NCBI RefSeq assembly: GCF_002926165.1
Contig: NZ_MAGP01000035.1
Coordinates: 51,453-115,452 of the forward strand
Origin: Micromonospora chalcea
GTDB lineage: Bacteria; Actinomycetota; Actinomycetes; Mycobacteriales; Micromonosporaceae
DNA: 64,000 nt
Direction of reading: 5' to 3'
Shown here: positions 55,764 through 63,708 of the stretch, piece by piece
Layout: every line of letters starts with the position of its first letter
How positions within the stretch are numbered: position 1 is the first letter of the stretch
Position numbers and translations under genes: made by a program
The notes under the pieces: model-generated
Seen by the model: the letters and a program-made list of their open reading frames with translations, nothing else
Databases searched by the model: none
What the model was told of the DNA's origin: nothing

Positions 55764-56048
55764 TCAAGGGCTGCTCTGCGCGGGATGAAGTGGCGGGCGC
55801 GGCCGTGCCCAGCCGACGAATCGAGCGAACAACACTTGTGGGCTGGGAGCCTCGTACGGGTTGAGACGATGTAGCTCGTGGGCTGCGTCATAGAGCTGCC
55901 CACACAGGTAGATCGACAGGGCGACACGATCGTTCGCGTACTCGGCGAGCAGTGCGAGTCGAGCCTCCGCGCACGGCCACGGATAAGCGCAGCGTTTGCA
56001 GATCCAGAGTGGGCGCATAGGCAGATGCGCGCGAGCGCCCGTGCTCAC
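55764..56048 (-). CDS. Small conserved protein with Cys pair, accompanies XRE/DUF397 loci
   Basis: Encodes 94 residues. A putative zinc site lies early: ICKRC followed by PWPC (about residue 26). Then a helical core, ARLALLAEYANDRVALSIYLCGQLYDAAHELHRLN, and a C-terminal FVGWARPR motif. This type is common in Micromonospora next to HTH/DUF397 pairs; function unknown. Start GTG 56048 is preferred over ATG 56018 because it overlaps the upstream stop (GTGA), implying coupling. Confidence 0.72.
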   Translation of the reverse strand: MSTGARAHLPMRPLWICKRCAYPWPCAEARLALLAEYANDRVALSIYLCGQLYDAAHELHRLNPYEAPSPQVLFARFVGWARPRPPLHPAQSSP

Positions 56049-56386
56049 CCCAGCCCTCGCAGCCGCGTGGCCGCGTAAGTGCGGCTGCTGCTACTGCTGG
56101 ACATGCGCTCCCGAGTTGTTGATTCCAGTCGGCGCAGACCAGCCAAATACACGAAAAGTTCCCGCTTGGCGACTGCGGTGCCTCGGGCGTTCAACTCGTA
56201 CGCCTCGATCCATGCCCAGCCGTCGTACGGCTGGCGATCCTCGATCTCCCGGATCACGCGAACGGTGATCGGGCGAAAGAACTGAACGCTTGCCCTGCGG
56301 TCGAGGCAGAGGAGATCTCCCGCCTTGAGCGGGCTGTCATTCGCCGTTGCGTCGCGTCGACCCGCCCTCGGCCTGCTGTCGGGCAT
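56045..56386 (-). CDS. Conserved hypothetical protein, partner of the 94-residue protein
   Basis: Encodes 113 residues. The middle (residues ~20-75) reads as a small beta-rich domain: LKAGDLLCLDRRASVQFFRPITVRVIREIEDRQPYDGWAWIEAYELNARGTAVAKRELFVYLAGLRRLE. The C-terminus is Ser-rich. No annotated family is recalled; similar proteins in Micromonospora pair with the downstream gene. Divergent from the XRE regulator across a hairpin region. Confidence 0.7.
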   Translation of the reverse strand: MPDSRPRAGRRDATANDSPLKAGDLLCLDRRASVQFFRPITVRVIREIEDRQPYDGWAWIEAYELNARGTAVAKRELFVYLAGLRRLESTTRERMSSSSSSRTYAATRLRGLG

Positions 56387-56411
56387 GAGTTTCCTCTCCT
56401 GCCAGGGGCTG

Positions 56412-56432
56412 TGTCGGGCGGCTCGCCCGACA
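56412..56432. other. Strong hairpin in the divergent region upstream of the XRE gene
   Basis: TGTCGGGCG-GCT-CGCCCGACA is a perfect 9-3-9 palindrome, flanked by CCAGGG/CCCTGG. It could be an operator for the XRE protein or an attenuator. It lies about 26 bp from the divergent start at 56386. Confidence 0.4.
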
Positions 56433-56569
56433 TCCCTGGTCCTGTGGCCGCCGGACGTCCGAGCACCGGCTGTGCCGCCTGGAGGTCAGCTTTGCCGAGA
56501 GCTATGGGACCAATACACAGCGTTGATGTATGGTGCCGAGACGTTCGGGACGTCCATGAGGGAGGAAGG

Positions 56570-57337
56570 ATGAACCACGCGCTCCAGGTGGCGATGGCCG
56601 AAGCCGGTGAGACGGCGGAGAGCCTTGCAGCTCAGACCGGCGTGGATCCGAAGACGGCGGCCCGTTGGGTCTCTCCGGGACGTATTCCGCAGCCTCGGCG
56701 ACGTGCCCAGGTGGCGGCGCTCCTCGGCCGGGACGTCGGGGATCTTTGGCCGGACGTCCTCAAGCGCCGTGAACCGCCGTGGCTGCGTGAGTGGGTCGAC
56801 TGGGAGCGGGACGCCGTGTCGATCCGCTGGTTCGAGCACACATGGGTGCCCGGGCTGTTGCAGACCGAGGCATATGCACGCGCGACGCTGACCGGCGAGG
56901 CGCTGACCGCAGCGGAAATCGATGAGCTGGTCGCCTCGCGGCTCGAACGACAGTCGATCCTCCGTCGGGACCGGCCGCCTCTGGTCGTCGCGGTCATCTT
57001 CGAGGGCGTGCTGCATCAGTCGGCCTACGGCGACCGGGAGCTGATGCGGGAGCAGCTTGAGCACCTGGTCCACTGCGCAGCCCTGCCCGGTGTGCAGATA
57101 CACGTCGTGCCGAGGGACATCGGCATGTACCCGGGGCTCGGTGGCGGCTTCATCCTCGCCGAACTGCCCACCGGTGAACATGTCGCGCACGTCGACAGCC
57201 AGGCGTCCGCGCAGCTACTTAATGAGGCTGCGGCCGTTGCTACGCTCAGCCGTAGGTGGGAGCGCATCAGGGGCGAGGCCCTCTCCCGAACCCAGTCACT
57301 AGACCTGATCATGGAAGCGGCAGGATCATGGACATGA
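56570..57337 (+). CDS. XRE-like HTH regulator with DUF5753 domain
   Basis: Encodes 255 residues. The N-terminal HTH (residues ~5-60) reads LQVAMAEAGETAESLAAQTGVDPKTAARWVSPGRIPQPRRRAQVAALLGRDV. The DUF5753 domain follows (IRWFEHTWVPGLLQTEAYARATL, FEGVLHQSAYGDRELMREQLEHLVH, IHVVPRDIGMYPGLGGGFIL). It belongs to the WhiJ/Scr-type HTH family of actinomycetes, often paired with a DUF397 partner. ATG 56570 has GAGGGAGGAAGG upstream. Coupled to DUF397 by an ATGA overlap. Confidence 0.88.
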   Translation: MNHALQVAMAEAGETAESLAAQTGVDPKTAARWVSPGRIPQPRRRAQVAALLGRDVGDLWPDVLKRREPPWLREWVDWERDAVSIRWFEHTWVPGLLQTEAYARATLTGEALTAAEIDELVASRLERQSILRRDRPPLVVAVIFEGVLHQSAYGDRELMREQLEHLVHCAALPGVQIHVVPRDIGMYPGLGGGFILAELPTGEHVAHVDSQASAQLLNEAAAVATLSRRWERIRGEALSRTQSLDLIMEAAGSWT

Positions 57338-57534
57338 CCGCTGCGCGATGGCGCAAGAGCACGAAGAGCGGCAACAACGGCGGCTCTTGTGTGGAGGTCG
57401 CCGACAACCTCGCGGGCGTCGTGCTGGTCCGGGACACCAAGGACCGGGCCGGCGCGACGCTGGCCTTCGCGCCGGCGGCCTGGCAGGGATTCGTCGACCT
57501 GGCCAAGGAGATCGGCGTCAGTGAGCGTCGATGA
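57334..57534 (+). CDS. DUF397 protein
   Basis: Encodes 66 residues: AARWRKSTKSGNNGGSCVEVADNLAGVVLVRDTKD, then a C-terminal FAPAAWQGFVDLAKEIG, the standard DUF397 pattern. In Streptomyces, DUF397 proteins work with an HTH partner in sporulation or antibiotic control, and some such pairs act as toxin-antitoxin-like modules. ATG 57334 overlaps the upstream stop; ATG 57328 is an alternative. Confidence 0.9.
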   Translation: MTAARWRKSTKSGNNGGSCVEVADNLAGVVLVRDTKDRAGATLAFAPAAWQGFVDLAKEIGVSERR

Positions 57535-57731
57535 CACCAGCACCGACGCTCGGTGAAGATCTCGATGCCGAACTGGCCCGGCGGGGGATGGCGGTCTCCG
57601 CCGAGGGCTGCGCTCGCGCGGGGAGGCAACGTGCTCAGGTGGAGCAGCAGTGGCCTCGCGGTCGTCGGGTCAAGCTGCGCGAACGAATGCGTCAAGCGGC
57701 ACAGGAGATATCCTCCAGGATCTATGACTGA
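57531..57731 (+). CDS. Possible small gene coupled to DUF397
   Basis: A 66-codon frame whose ATG overlaps the DUF397 stop (ATGA). The sequence is Arg/Gln/Glu-rich, likely helical (AELARRGMAVSAEG...RVKLRERMRQAAQEI). No family match is recognised. Frame length is short and the support is only the overlap, so it may be spurious. It ends 10 bp before the convergent Fic gene. Confidence 0.35.
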   Translation: MTPAPTLGEDLDAELARRGMAVSAEGCARAGRQRAQVEQQWPRGRRVKLRERMRQAAQEISSRIYD

Positions 57732-57741
57732 GCAGCGTGGC

Positions 57742-58323
57742 TCAGCTGATACGCCGGACGACCGGATCGAGCGCTGCCGTCAGGAGGTCCGTCTCGCCGG
57801 TGTTCAGGTGCTGGATGCAAGCGGCGATGTTGTCCGCCGCATCGAGTTCCGACCAGTCGAGCAGGTAGCCGGCCGCGGCGCCGAGCTGGCGCAGGAAGGC
57901 GCGCAGGGTCCGTCCGTTGCCCTCCCGGAACGGATGGCAGACGTTCAGCTCCCCGTAGTAGTGGGCGAGCGACTCGACGAACGCCTCGCGCCTCAACCCG
58001 AGCAGGAAACCGTCCTCGGACAGTCCGGTGAGGACGGTACTCACCTGGTCGTCGATGAACCGCCAGTGGCAGAAACGGGCCCCGGGCTTGCTGATGTCGA
58101 CCGTACGGGTCTGACCCGCCCACTTGTACAGGTCACCGAAGAGATGGCGGTGGAACGCCTGGAGGTGACCCAAACCGTAGTTGCCAGGGATGATGGTCCG
58201 AGCGGCCTGCACGTCCCGGATCGAGACGAGGCGGAACTCGGCGTCGCGTAGGGCGGCGGCATCCCTCAGGCCCAACTTGTTGACCAGGCAATCCGTACCC
58301 GGCCAGCAGTACGGATCGGTCAT
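57742..58323 (-). CDS. Fic-domain AMP transferase, toxin of a Panacea-Fic pair
   Basis: Encodes 193 residues. The Fic motif HPFREGNGR is complete at residues 130-138 with catalytic His130. The GNYG and YKWAGQTRTVDISKPG segments match the Fic N-terminal core. Fic enzymes transfer AMP or related groups to target proteins. No inhibitory helix motif is visible within the protein. It is coupled (ATGA) to an upstream Panacea-domain gene, typical of a toxin-antitoxin operon, so inhibition is probably by that partner. Confidence 0.88.
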   Translation of the reverse strand: MTDPYCWPGTDCLVNKLGLRDAAALRDAEFRLVSIRDVQAARTIIPGNYGLGHLQAFHRHLFGDLYKWAGQTRTVDISKPGARFCHWRFIDDQVSTVLTGLSEDGFLLGLRREAFVESLAHYYGELNVCHPFREGNGRTLRAFLRQLGAAAGYLLDWSELDAADNIAACIQHLNTGETDLLTAALDPVVRRIS

Positions 58324-58907
58324 CCGCGCAGGCGGGCGATCTCTTCGGCGATGAGGTCCTCAGCGCTCACCAGACCCGAGGCCACATCGCGAAGGCGCTC
58401 CTGCCACTCCTCGTCGAACTCCTCGCCCTCGATCGCGGCGTTCGCAGTGGCCAGGGCGACAGCCGTTTCTGTGCTCGCCGTCTGCCTCGCGTAGTAGGTC
58501 CGCATCAGGTCGGTGTCGATAGGTTCGGAGGAACTTGCGGACTCGGGCAGTGCCCCCCGAGCAGCTCGCCAGGGCAGCTCGTTGTGCGTCATGGTCGACA
58601 ACTCGGCCGCCGAGAATTTTCCGTACTCGCGGGTGACCCAGCGGACACAGTCGAGCTGGGCGTCCGTGAGCCGGGAGGCATCCCCGAGCGGCCAATCCGA
58701 CACGTAGAGCTGCTGGCGGTGCTGCCGGTAGAGCAGGGGAACGACAGGGCCTTCCCGCCAGGCCTCGATCGGCTCGGCGAACAGCGGTGCTCCGGTGCGG
58801 GCCAGGTGCCACCCCTGGCAGTAGTAGACGAGCTTCTCCAGCTTCATCGCCGTGACGCGGCCGACCTCGGCGAGCACTGCCGCGGCAACGTCGTGTGCGT
58901 TGGCCAT
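58320..58907 (-). CDS. Panacea/SocA (DUF4065) domain protein, probable antitoxin
   Basis: Encodes 195 residues. The N-terminal 120 residues match the SocA-like/DUF4065 family: DVAAAVLAEVGRVTAMKLEKLVYYCQGWHLARTGAPLFAEPIEAWREGPVVPLLYRQHR. This Panacea domain acts as a promiscuous antitoxin module. A helical C-terminal tail (about 50 residues) could contact the Fic partner. ATG 58907 is preceded by the excellent ribosome site AAGGAGGTG. First gene of the operon, overlapping fic. Confidence 0.88.
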   Translation of the reverse strand: MANAHDVAAAVLAEVGRVTAMKLEKLVYYCQGWHLARTGAPLFAEPIEAWREGPVVPLLYRQHRQQLYVSDWPLGDASRLTDAQLDCVRWVTREYGKFSAAELSTMTHNELPWRAARGALPESASSSEPIDTDLMRTYYARQTASTETAVALATANAAIEGEEFDEEWQERLRDVASGLVSAEDLIAEEIARLRG

Positions 58908-59293
58908 CGGGGGACACCTCCTTCTTCGGCCCTGCTCAGAGCGTACCGATGATCCGCCTGGCCAGGCGACCCGCGGAGCTGTGTCGAATGGGACGTCCGC
59001 CGCATACCGGCACTGCCCGGCCGGCGGCGGCTCCCGCCCGGGAACCGCCGGCCGCTGCCGTCTCAGCGGTGCGCCTACTCGGCCGCCCTCACGGGCCGGT
59101 GATCGCGAACACGTACCCCGGCAACTGGATGTTGGCGAACAACGTCCCGACGACATGTCCGCGTTTCATGCATCGGAGGTAGGGCTCAAGATCGCGACCG
59201 CAGGATCGTCAGCCCTGCCCTTCCGGCAGCTGTTCTAGCCCGTCGGCGAGCAGGGCTCACGTCCTGAGCGCCCCTCGAACCAGGGTGTCGGAG
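58908..59293. other. 386-bp region with no convincing gene
   Basis: Frames here are short, Pro/Arg-rich and lack ribosome sites or family motifs. The left end carries the promoter region for the Panacea-Fic operon. I see no clear repeat, terminator or RNA gene. It may be decayed sequence. Confidence 0.35.
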
Positions 59294-59500
59294 CTACCGT
59301 CGTCGCCACCAGCGGAACAGCTCCGCCAAGGCTTTGATGATGCTTGGCCGGTCCTTCGGGTCAGCTCCCCGTAGGGCGAGGGCCGTGATGATGACCTTCC
59401 CCGCGACCGGGACGGCCACGGTGGCCGCGACGAGGACGGCGGCAAGCCACGGGTTTGCAGGAACGAGGGCAACGAGTCCCAAGGATCTGTCCTTACGCAA
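59294..59500 (-). CDS. Small membrane protein
   Basis: Encodes 68 residues if TTG 59500 is used. One hydrophobic helix (PWLAAVLVAATVAVPVAGKVIITALAL) is followed by a basic tail with DPKDRPSIIKALAELFRWWRR. The pattern of helix plus ALRGADPKDRPSIIKAL recurs in uncharacterised actinobacterial proteins as I recall. The ribosome site is poor, so the start is uncertain. Upstream is an AT-richer stretch. Confidence 0.5.
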   Translation of the reverse strand: MRKDRSLGLVALVPANPWLAAVLVAATVAVPVAGKVIITALALRGADPKDRPSIIKALAELFRWWRRR

Positions 59501-59911
59501 GTACCTGACGGGGTAGCCCTCTTCAAGCCAGGGGCGTGGCTATGGACCGTTTACGCTTTGTCCGCTTTGCAGGCGTCAGATTTATTTGCGTTTTAGGACG
59601 TCGTAGGCTTCGTAGGCTTTATCGTTTCTGCCGGGCAGCATACCCGACCGGTGCCACCGGCGCGACGAGCGGGGAAGGCCCCTCAGATTGTTGCAGAGGC
59701 GCTGGTGGGTGCGGGTGTTGGCGCAGGTTGAGCCGCTGAGTTAACGCCTTGCGATCCTCGCCCCGCGCGGCGTGAGGTTGCTGGCCACACCTGCCCGGAT
59801 GACGCGAGACCTCGATGCGCTCGATGACCGAGGCGAGGCTGGTCCGCTTCCAGGTGTGTCCTTGTCGGGCCACACCTTTCGCAGTCGGCACCGGACGGCA
59901 GGCGGGTGCGG
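59501..59911. other. AT-richer intergenic stretch with tandem 9-bp repeat
   Basis: From about 59536 to 59640 the base composition drops well below the surroundings. CGTAGGCTT is repeated in tandem at 59602-59610 and 59611-59619. No gene is supported. The composition suggests foreign or decaying DNA between a small gene and the PhoX remnant. Confidence 0.4.
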
Positions 59912-60153
59912 CCCGGCAGCGCCGGCACCGGGTACGGCTCGTCGCCGCCGATCTCGTGGTTGTTCACAGCACCGAGCCGTGCGGGCCGCGGAAGCAACGG
60001 TGCCGTCGGCGTCGCTCGGGGTGGGCTGCCCGGACTCCAGCTTCGTCGCGCCCGCCTGCGCGACAACGGTGTACGAGAAGCCGGGCGGCAGCGCCAGCAG
60101 ACCGGCCGGGTCCGGCACCGGTTCGCCGTTCGCCGGGGGAAAGGCAAGCCGGG
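59912..60153 (-). pseudogene. PhoX/DUF839 phosphatase remnant with two frameshifts
   Basis: On the minus strand the fragment reads PVPDPAGLLALPPGFSYTVVAQAG, then ATKLESGQPTPSDADGT, in one frame. After a one-base loss near 59991-59993 it continues FRGPHGSVL, and after another near 59967 NNHEIGGDEPYPVPALPG. This order matches the start of PhoX-type (DUF839) alkaline phosphatases after their TAT signal. The rest of the gene is gone, so it is a truncated, inactive remnant. A PHO-box-like sequence lies just upstream (60191-60201). Confidence 0.75.
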
Positions 60154-60175
60154 CCGGGGGAACGGTGGGGGCCGG

Positions 60176-60217
60176 GCCGTGCGCAGCCGGGTGAACAGGG
60201 GACGAATCCCGCGTGCC
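60176..60217. repeat. 42-bp direct repeat, left copy
   Basis: Identical at 37 of 42 positions, with no gaps, to 61080-61121 in the same orientation. It carries GTTCACCCGGC on the minus strand, which resembles one direct-repeat unit of the Streptomyces PhoP box. It lies upstream of the PhoX remnant and downstream of the phosphotransferase gene. Confidence 0.7.
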
Positions 60218-60238
60218 TCGGCGTGACAGCCCTGGCGG

Positions 60239-60994
60239 TCAGGGCTCCCGCATCCGGGCTCTGAGCACGTCGAACTCGCACCCCGGCGCGTCCGGATCGA
60301 AGCCGTGCGCGATCAGCCAGCGCGACGCCACCAGGCTGCGCAGCGACCACCAGGCGCGGATCACGTCCCGGTCCACGTCGGAGCCGTAGCCGGCGAGCAG
60401 GTCGTCCAGGCGATCCTCGTGTCCGAGCGTGAGAACGGCGAGGTCGAACATGGCGTCGCCAGAGGCGGCCTCGGACCAGTCGATGACGCCGCTCACCTCG
60501 TCGCCGTTGACGAAGACGTGGGTGATCTGGAGGTCGCCGTGGACGAACACGGGCTTCCACGGCCGGAGCGCGGCCTCGGCGATCTTGCGGTTGCGCCGGA
60601 CCACCTCGGCGGGCAGCGCCGCCTCGGCGAGCAGCCCCGCGCATTCCCGGTCGAGTTCCGCCGCCACGTCGTCGAGGCGGCGTCCCGGCCACGGCGGCAA
60701 CGGCGCGTCGTGCAGTCGCCGGATGGCCGCACCCGCCGCCGCCCACGCCGCCGGTGACGCCTCCGACGGTCGGCCGAGGACGCCGAGCGCCGTGCCGGGT
60801 ACGGCGGCGATCGCGAGCACGGGCGGCTCGTGCCAGAGGATCGTCGGGGTCGGTACCGGTGCCAGGCCCATCGCCCGCACCTCGACTGCGGCGTGCGCCG
60901 GGTCGCCGTCGACCTTCAGGAACACATCCCCGACGCGCAGCGTCGCGCGCTGACGGTGGGCGACGACGACTTCGACCTCGTCCATACCGGCCAT
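60239..60994 (-). CDS. Aminoglycoside phosphotransferase (APH)-family kinase-like protein
   Basis: Encodes 251 residues. The APH fold is visible: HGDLQITHVFVNGDEVSGVIDWSEAASGDAMFDLA holds the Brenner-type catalytic Asp (HGD) and the metal-binding Asp (IDW). The Asn usually found at the fourth position of the catalytic loop reads His here, as is common in this subfamily. Substrate unknown; resistance is not implied. The start is uncertain: ATG 60994 or ATG 60985 (AGGA spaced 9 nt). The gene is flanked by 42-bp direct repeats. Confidence 0.82.
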   Translation of the reverse strand: MAGMDEVEVVVAHRQRATLRVGDVFLKVDGDPAHAAVEVRAMGLAPVPTPTILWHEPPVLAIAAVPGTALGVLGRPSEASPAAWAAAGAAIRRLHDAPLPPWPGRRLDDVAAELDRECAGLLAEAALPAEVVRRNRKIAEAALRPWKPVFVHGDLQITHVFVNGDEVSGVIDWSEAASGDAMFDLAVLTLGHEDRLDDLLAGYGSDVDRDVIRAWWSLRSLVASRWLIAHGFDPDAPGCEFDVLRARMREP

Positions 60995-61079
60995 CCTGAC
61001 GAAGGTGACCGTCGACGTCGCCGCATATTGCGCGGGCCAGGTCGGCGGGCAAGCAAGCCGAGCGGGAGCGTGATCTAGG

Positions 61080-61121
61080 GCCCTGTGCAGCCGGATGAAC
61101 AGTGGACGAATCTCGCGTGCC
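61080..61121. repeat. 42-bp direct repeat, right copy
   Basis: Right copy of the repeat at 60176-60217. It includes GTTCATCCGGC on the minus strand, PHO-box-like, upstream of the phosphotransferase gene. Confidence 0.7.
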
Positions 61122-61153
61122 GAGTGCCTCGTGCCGGTGCGGCGCGGGTCCGT

Positions 61154-61159
61154 TAGGGT
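61154..61159 (+). promoter_or_regulatory. -10 element of the FtsK/SpoIIIE gene promoter
   Basis: TAGGGT with a 5' leader of about 25 nt to the GTG at 61192; GGAGGG is at 61180-61185. Confidence 0.45.
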
Positions 61160-61191
61160 TCTGCTCGATCGCAAACGTCGGAGGGCGGACG

Positions 61192-63708
61192 GTGGGCAGA
61201 CTCGCGGCGGCGTACCGGCAGGCGGTCGATCGGCACCGGCAGGCACTGCGCCACTGGGAGGCGGCCCGGCGGCTGCTCGGCGCCGCCGGCCCGGCGCCGG
61301 TGGGCAGCCCCGAGCTGGTCGCGCGGCTGGCCCGCCTCGGCGGTGAGCTGGCCGCCGCGCTGTCCGGCACCGCCCGCGTCGCGACCCACCCCGTTCCGGT
61401 ACGCCTCGGCGCGGCGACCACTGTCGACGGCGCGTTCCCGGTGCTCGTGCCGGTGGGGGCGGGCGCGCATCTGGCGCTCGATCAGGACGCCCGCGACCCG
61501 CGCGTCGGGGAGCTGCTGCGGGCGGTGGTGGTGCGGCTGCTGACCGCCGCTCCGGCCGGCGCGATCCGGGTCGTCGGCATCGATCAGGCCGCCTTCGGCG
61601 CGGCGTTCCTGCCGCTGCGCCCACTGCAGGACGCCGGGGTGCTCGCCGCGGCGGCGACCACCGAGGCGGAGACAGCAGCGCTGCTCGACGCGGCCGAGCG
61701 GCACGCCCGTACCGCCCAGCGGTCCGCGCCGGAGGACCGGGAGCTGCTGGTGGTGGTGGCCGCGTCCGCGCCGCCGCCCCGGGAGCTGGCCCGGCTCGCC
61801 GCGCTCACCCACGCCGGCCCGGCCGCCGCGGTCTGCGTGCTGCTGGCCGGTCACCGGCCCGCCGGGCCGAGCGCCGCGCCGCCGCTGGGCGCCACCACCC
61901 ACCTGCGGATCACCGAGCGGTACACGCTCGTCGGTGACCCGCCCGGCCGCCCGTTCAGCGCCGACGGCAGCGGGCTGGCCGCGCCGGTGGTGCTCGACGG
62001 CGACCCGTCGCACGCCGCGGTGACCGCGCTGGCCCGCCGGTACGCCGAGACCGCCGACCAGGACGTCGTCACGTTCGCCGACCTGCTGCCCGCGCAGCGC
62101 TGGGCCGGGTCCGCCGCCTCCGGCCTGCGTACCGTGCTCGGCCGCGCCGGCCGCCGCCCGCTCGCGGTGGCGTTCGACGACGCCACGCCGCACTGGCTGA
62201 TCGGCGGCCGCACCGGCGCCGGCAAGACGGTGCTGCTGCTCGACGTGCTCTACGGGCTGGCCGCCCGCTACTCCCCGGCCGAGCTGCGGCTGATGCTGCT
62301 CGACTTCAAGGAGGGCGTGAGCTTCACCGAGTTCGTGCCCACCGACCGCGACCCGTCCTGGCTGCCGCACGCCGACGCGGTGGGCATCGAGTCCGACCGC
62401 GAGTACGGCGTGGCGGTGCTGCGGGAGCTGCGCGCCGAGTTGGGCCGCCGCGCCGACCTGCTCAAGCGGCACGGGGTCAGCCGCCTGGCCGACCTGCCGC
62501 CCAACGCCCGGCCGCCCCGGATCGTCACCGTGATCGACGAGTTCCACGTGCTGTTCGCCGGCAACGACGCGCTGGCCCGGCAGGCCGTCGACCTGATCGA
62601 GGAACTGGCCCGCAAGGGCCGCTCGTACGGCCTGCACCTGGTGCTGGCCAGCCAGAGCACCACCGGCATCGAGGCGCTCTACGGCCGGGCCGAGGCCATC
62701 TTCGGCCAGTTCCCGCTGCGGATCGCGCTGCCCGGCGGGGACGCCGTGCTGGACCCGCGCAACGACGCCGCGCGCGGGCTCACCGTCGGCACCGCAGTGG
62801 TGAACACCGCCGCCGGCGCGCCCGGCGCGGACGCGGAGGTGCGGTTCCCCGACGCGCACGCCGCCTCGGCCGACCTGGCGGCGCTGCGGCACGAGCTGCA
62901 CGCGGCCCGCCCGGCCGGATCGCGCCCGCCGTCGGTGTTCCGGGGACACGAGACGCCCCGGCTCACCGACGACAGCGCCTGGACCGCGCTGACGCCGGGC
63001 GCCGACCCGCCGTACGCGCTCGTGGGCCGCGCGGTCGACGTCGCCGGCAGCCCGGCCGGGTTCGCGCTCGACGCCAGCCCGGGCCGGCACCTGGCGGTGG
63101 TCGGCACCGCCACCGTCGGCGCGGAGGTGCTCCGGTCGGCCACGCTGTCCCTGGCCCGGCAGCACGCGCCCGGCACCGCCCGGTTCCTGTTCGCGCCGCT
63201 GGCGCCCGGCACCACCGACGCCGCCGACGACCTGGCCATGACGCTGGCCGCCGCCGGGCACCCGGTCCGCCGCCTGGCCGCCGAGGCGCTGCGCGCCCAG
63301 CTCGCCGAGGCCGCCGCAGGTGACGCCCCGGCCTCCGGGCGCACCTACCTGGTGGTGTTCGGGGTGGACGCCGCCGCCACGACGCTCGCCGCCTCCGACC
63401 CGGCGACGTTCCGTTCCGGGTACGACGACCTGCGCGCCGTGCTGCGCCAGGGGCCCGCGCGCGGCGTGCACGTGCTCGGCTGGTGGCGCGGGCTGCGCCG
63501 GCTCGCCGACGATCTCGGCGGCAGCGGGCAGCGCGACGACGTCACCGGGCTGATCGCGCTCAACGTGCCCGCCGCCGACCTGGGCCTGCACCTCGGCGTG
63601 CACGACCTCGCGTACGTTCCGCGCGAGGGGCGCGCCCTGCTCGTCGACCGGCACGAGCACCGCACCGCGCTGATCGTGCCGTTCGCCGCGGGGAGTGATG
63701 TCCCATGA
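61192..63708 (+). CDS. FtsK/SpoIIIE-type ATPase with degenerate second domain
   Basis: Encodes 838 residues. The N-terminal ~100 residues are helical and Ala/Arg-rich. The FtsK/SpoIIIE domain has Walker A GGRTGAGKT (338-346), Walker B IVTVIDEFH (Asp449, Glu450) and the downstream segment LEELARKGRSYGLHLVLASQS. The last ~250 residues contain a second, altered P-loop (GTATVGAEV, 638-646) lacking Lys, like inactive domains of multi-ATPase FtsK proteins such as EccC. No membrane helix is evident, so it is a soluble motor or adaptor. GTG 61192 follows GGAGGG. Role unknown. Coupled to the next gene (ATGA). Confidence 0.88.
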   Translation: MGRLAAAYRQAVDRHRQALRHWEAARRLLGAAGPAPVGSPELVARLARLGGELAAALSGTARVATHPVPVRLGAATTVDGAFPVLVPVGAGAHLALDQDARDPRVGELLRAVVVRLLTAAPAGAIRVVGIDQAAFGAAFLPLRPLQDAGVLAAAATTEAETAALLDAAERHARTAQRSAPEDRELLVVVAASAPPPRELARLAALTHAGPAAAVCVLLAGHRPAGPSAAPPLGATTHLRITERYTLVGDPPGRPFSADGSGLAAPVVLDGDPSHAAVTALARRYAETADQDVVTFADLLPAQRWAGSAASGLRTVLGRAGRRPLAVAFDDATPHWLIGGRTGAGKTVLLLDVLYGLAARYSPAELRLMLLDFKEGVSFTEFVPTDRDPSWLPHADAVGIESDREYGVAVLRELRAELGRRADLLKRHGVSRLADLPPNARPPRIVTVIDEFHVLFAGNDALARQAVDLIEELARKGRSYGLHLVLASQSTTGIEALYGRAEAIFGQFPLRIALPGGDAVLDPRNDAARGLTVGTAVVNTAAGAPGADAEVRFPDAHAASADLAALRHELHAARPAGSRPPSVFRGHETPRLTDDSAWTALTPGADPPYALVGRAVDVAGSPAGFALDASPGRHLAVVGTATVGAEVLRSATLSLARQHAPGTARFLFAPLAPGTTDAADDLAMTLAAAGHPVRRLAAEALRAQLAEAAAGDAPASGRTYLVVFGVDAAATTLAASDPATFRSGYDDLRAVLRQGPARGVHVLGWWRGLRRLADDLGGSGQRDDVTGLIALNVPAADLGLHLGVHDLAYVPREGRALLVDRHEHRTALIVPFAAGSDVP

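Noticed and set aside
57553..58251. A 232-codon plus-strand frame opposite the Fic gene
   Set aside because: Fic on the minus strand has an intact motif and operon context. The plus frame is a shadow.
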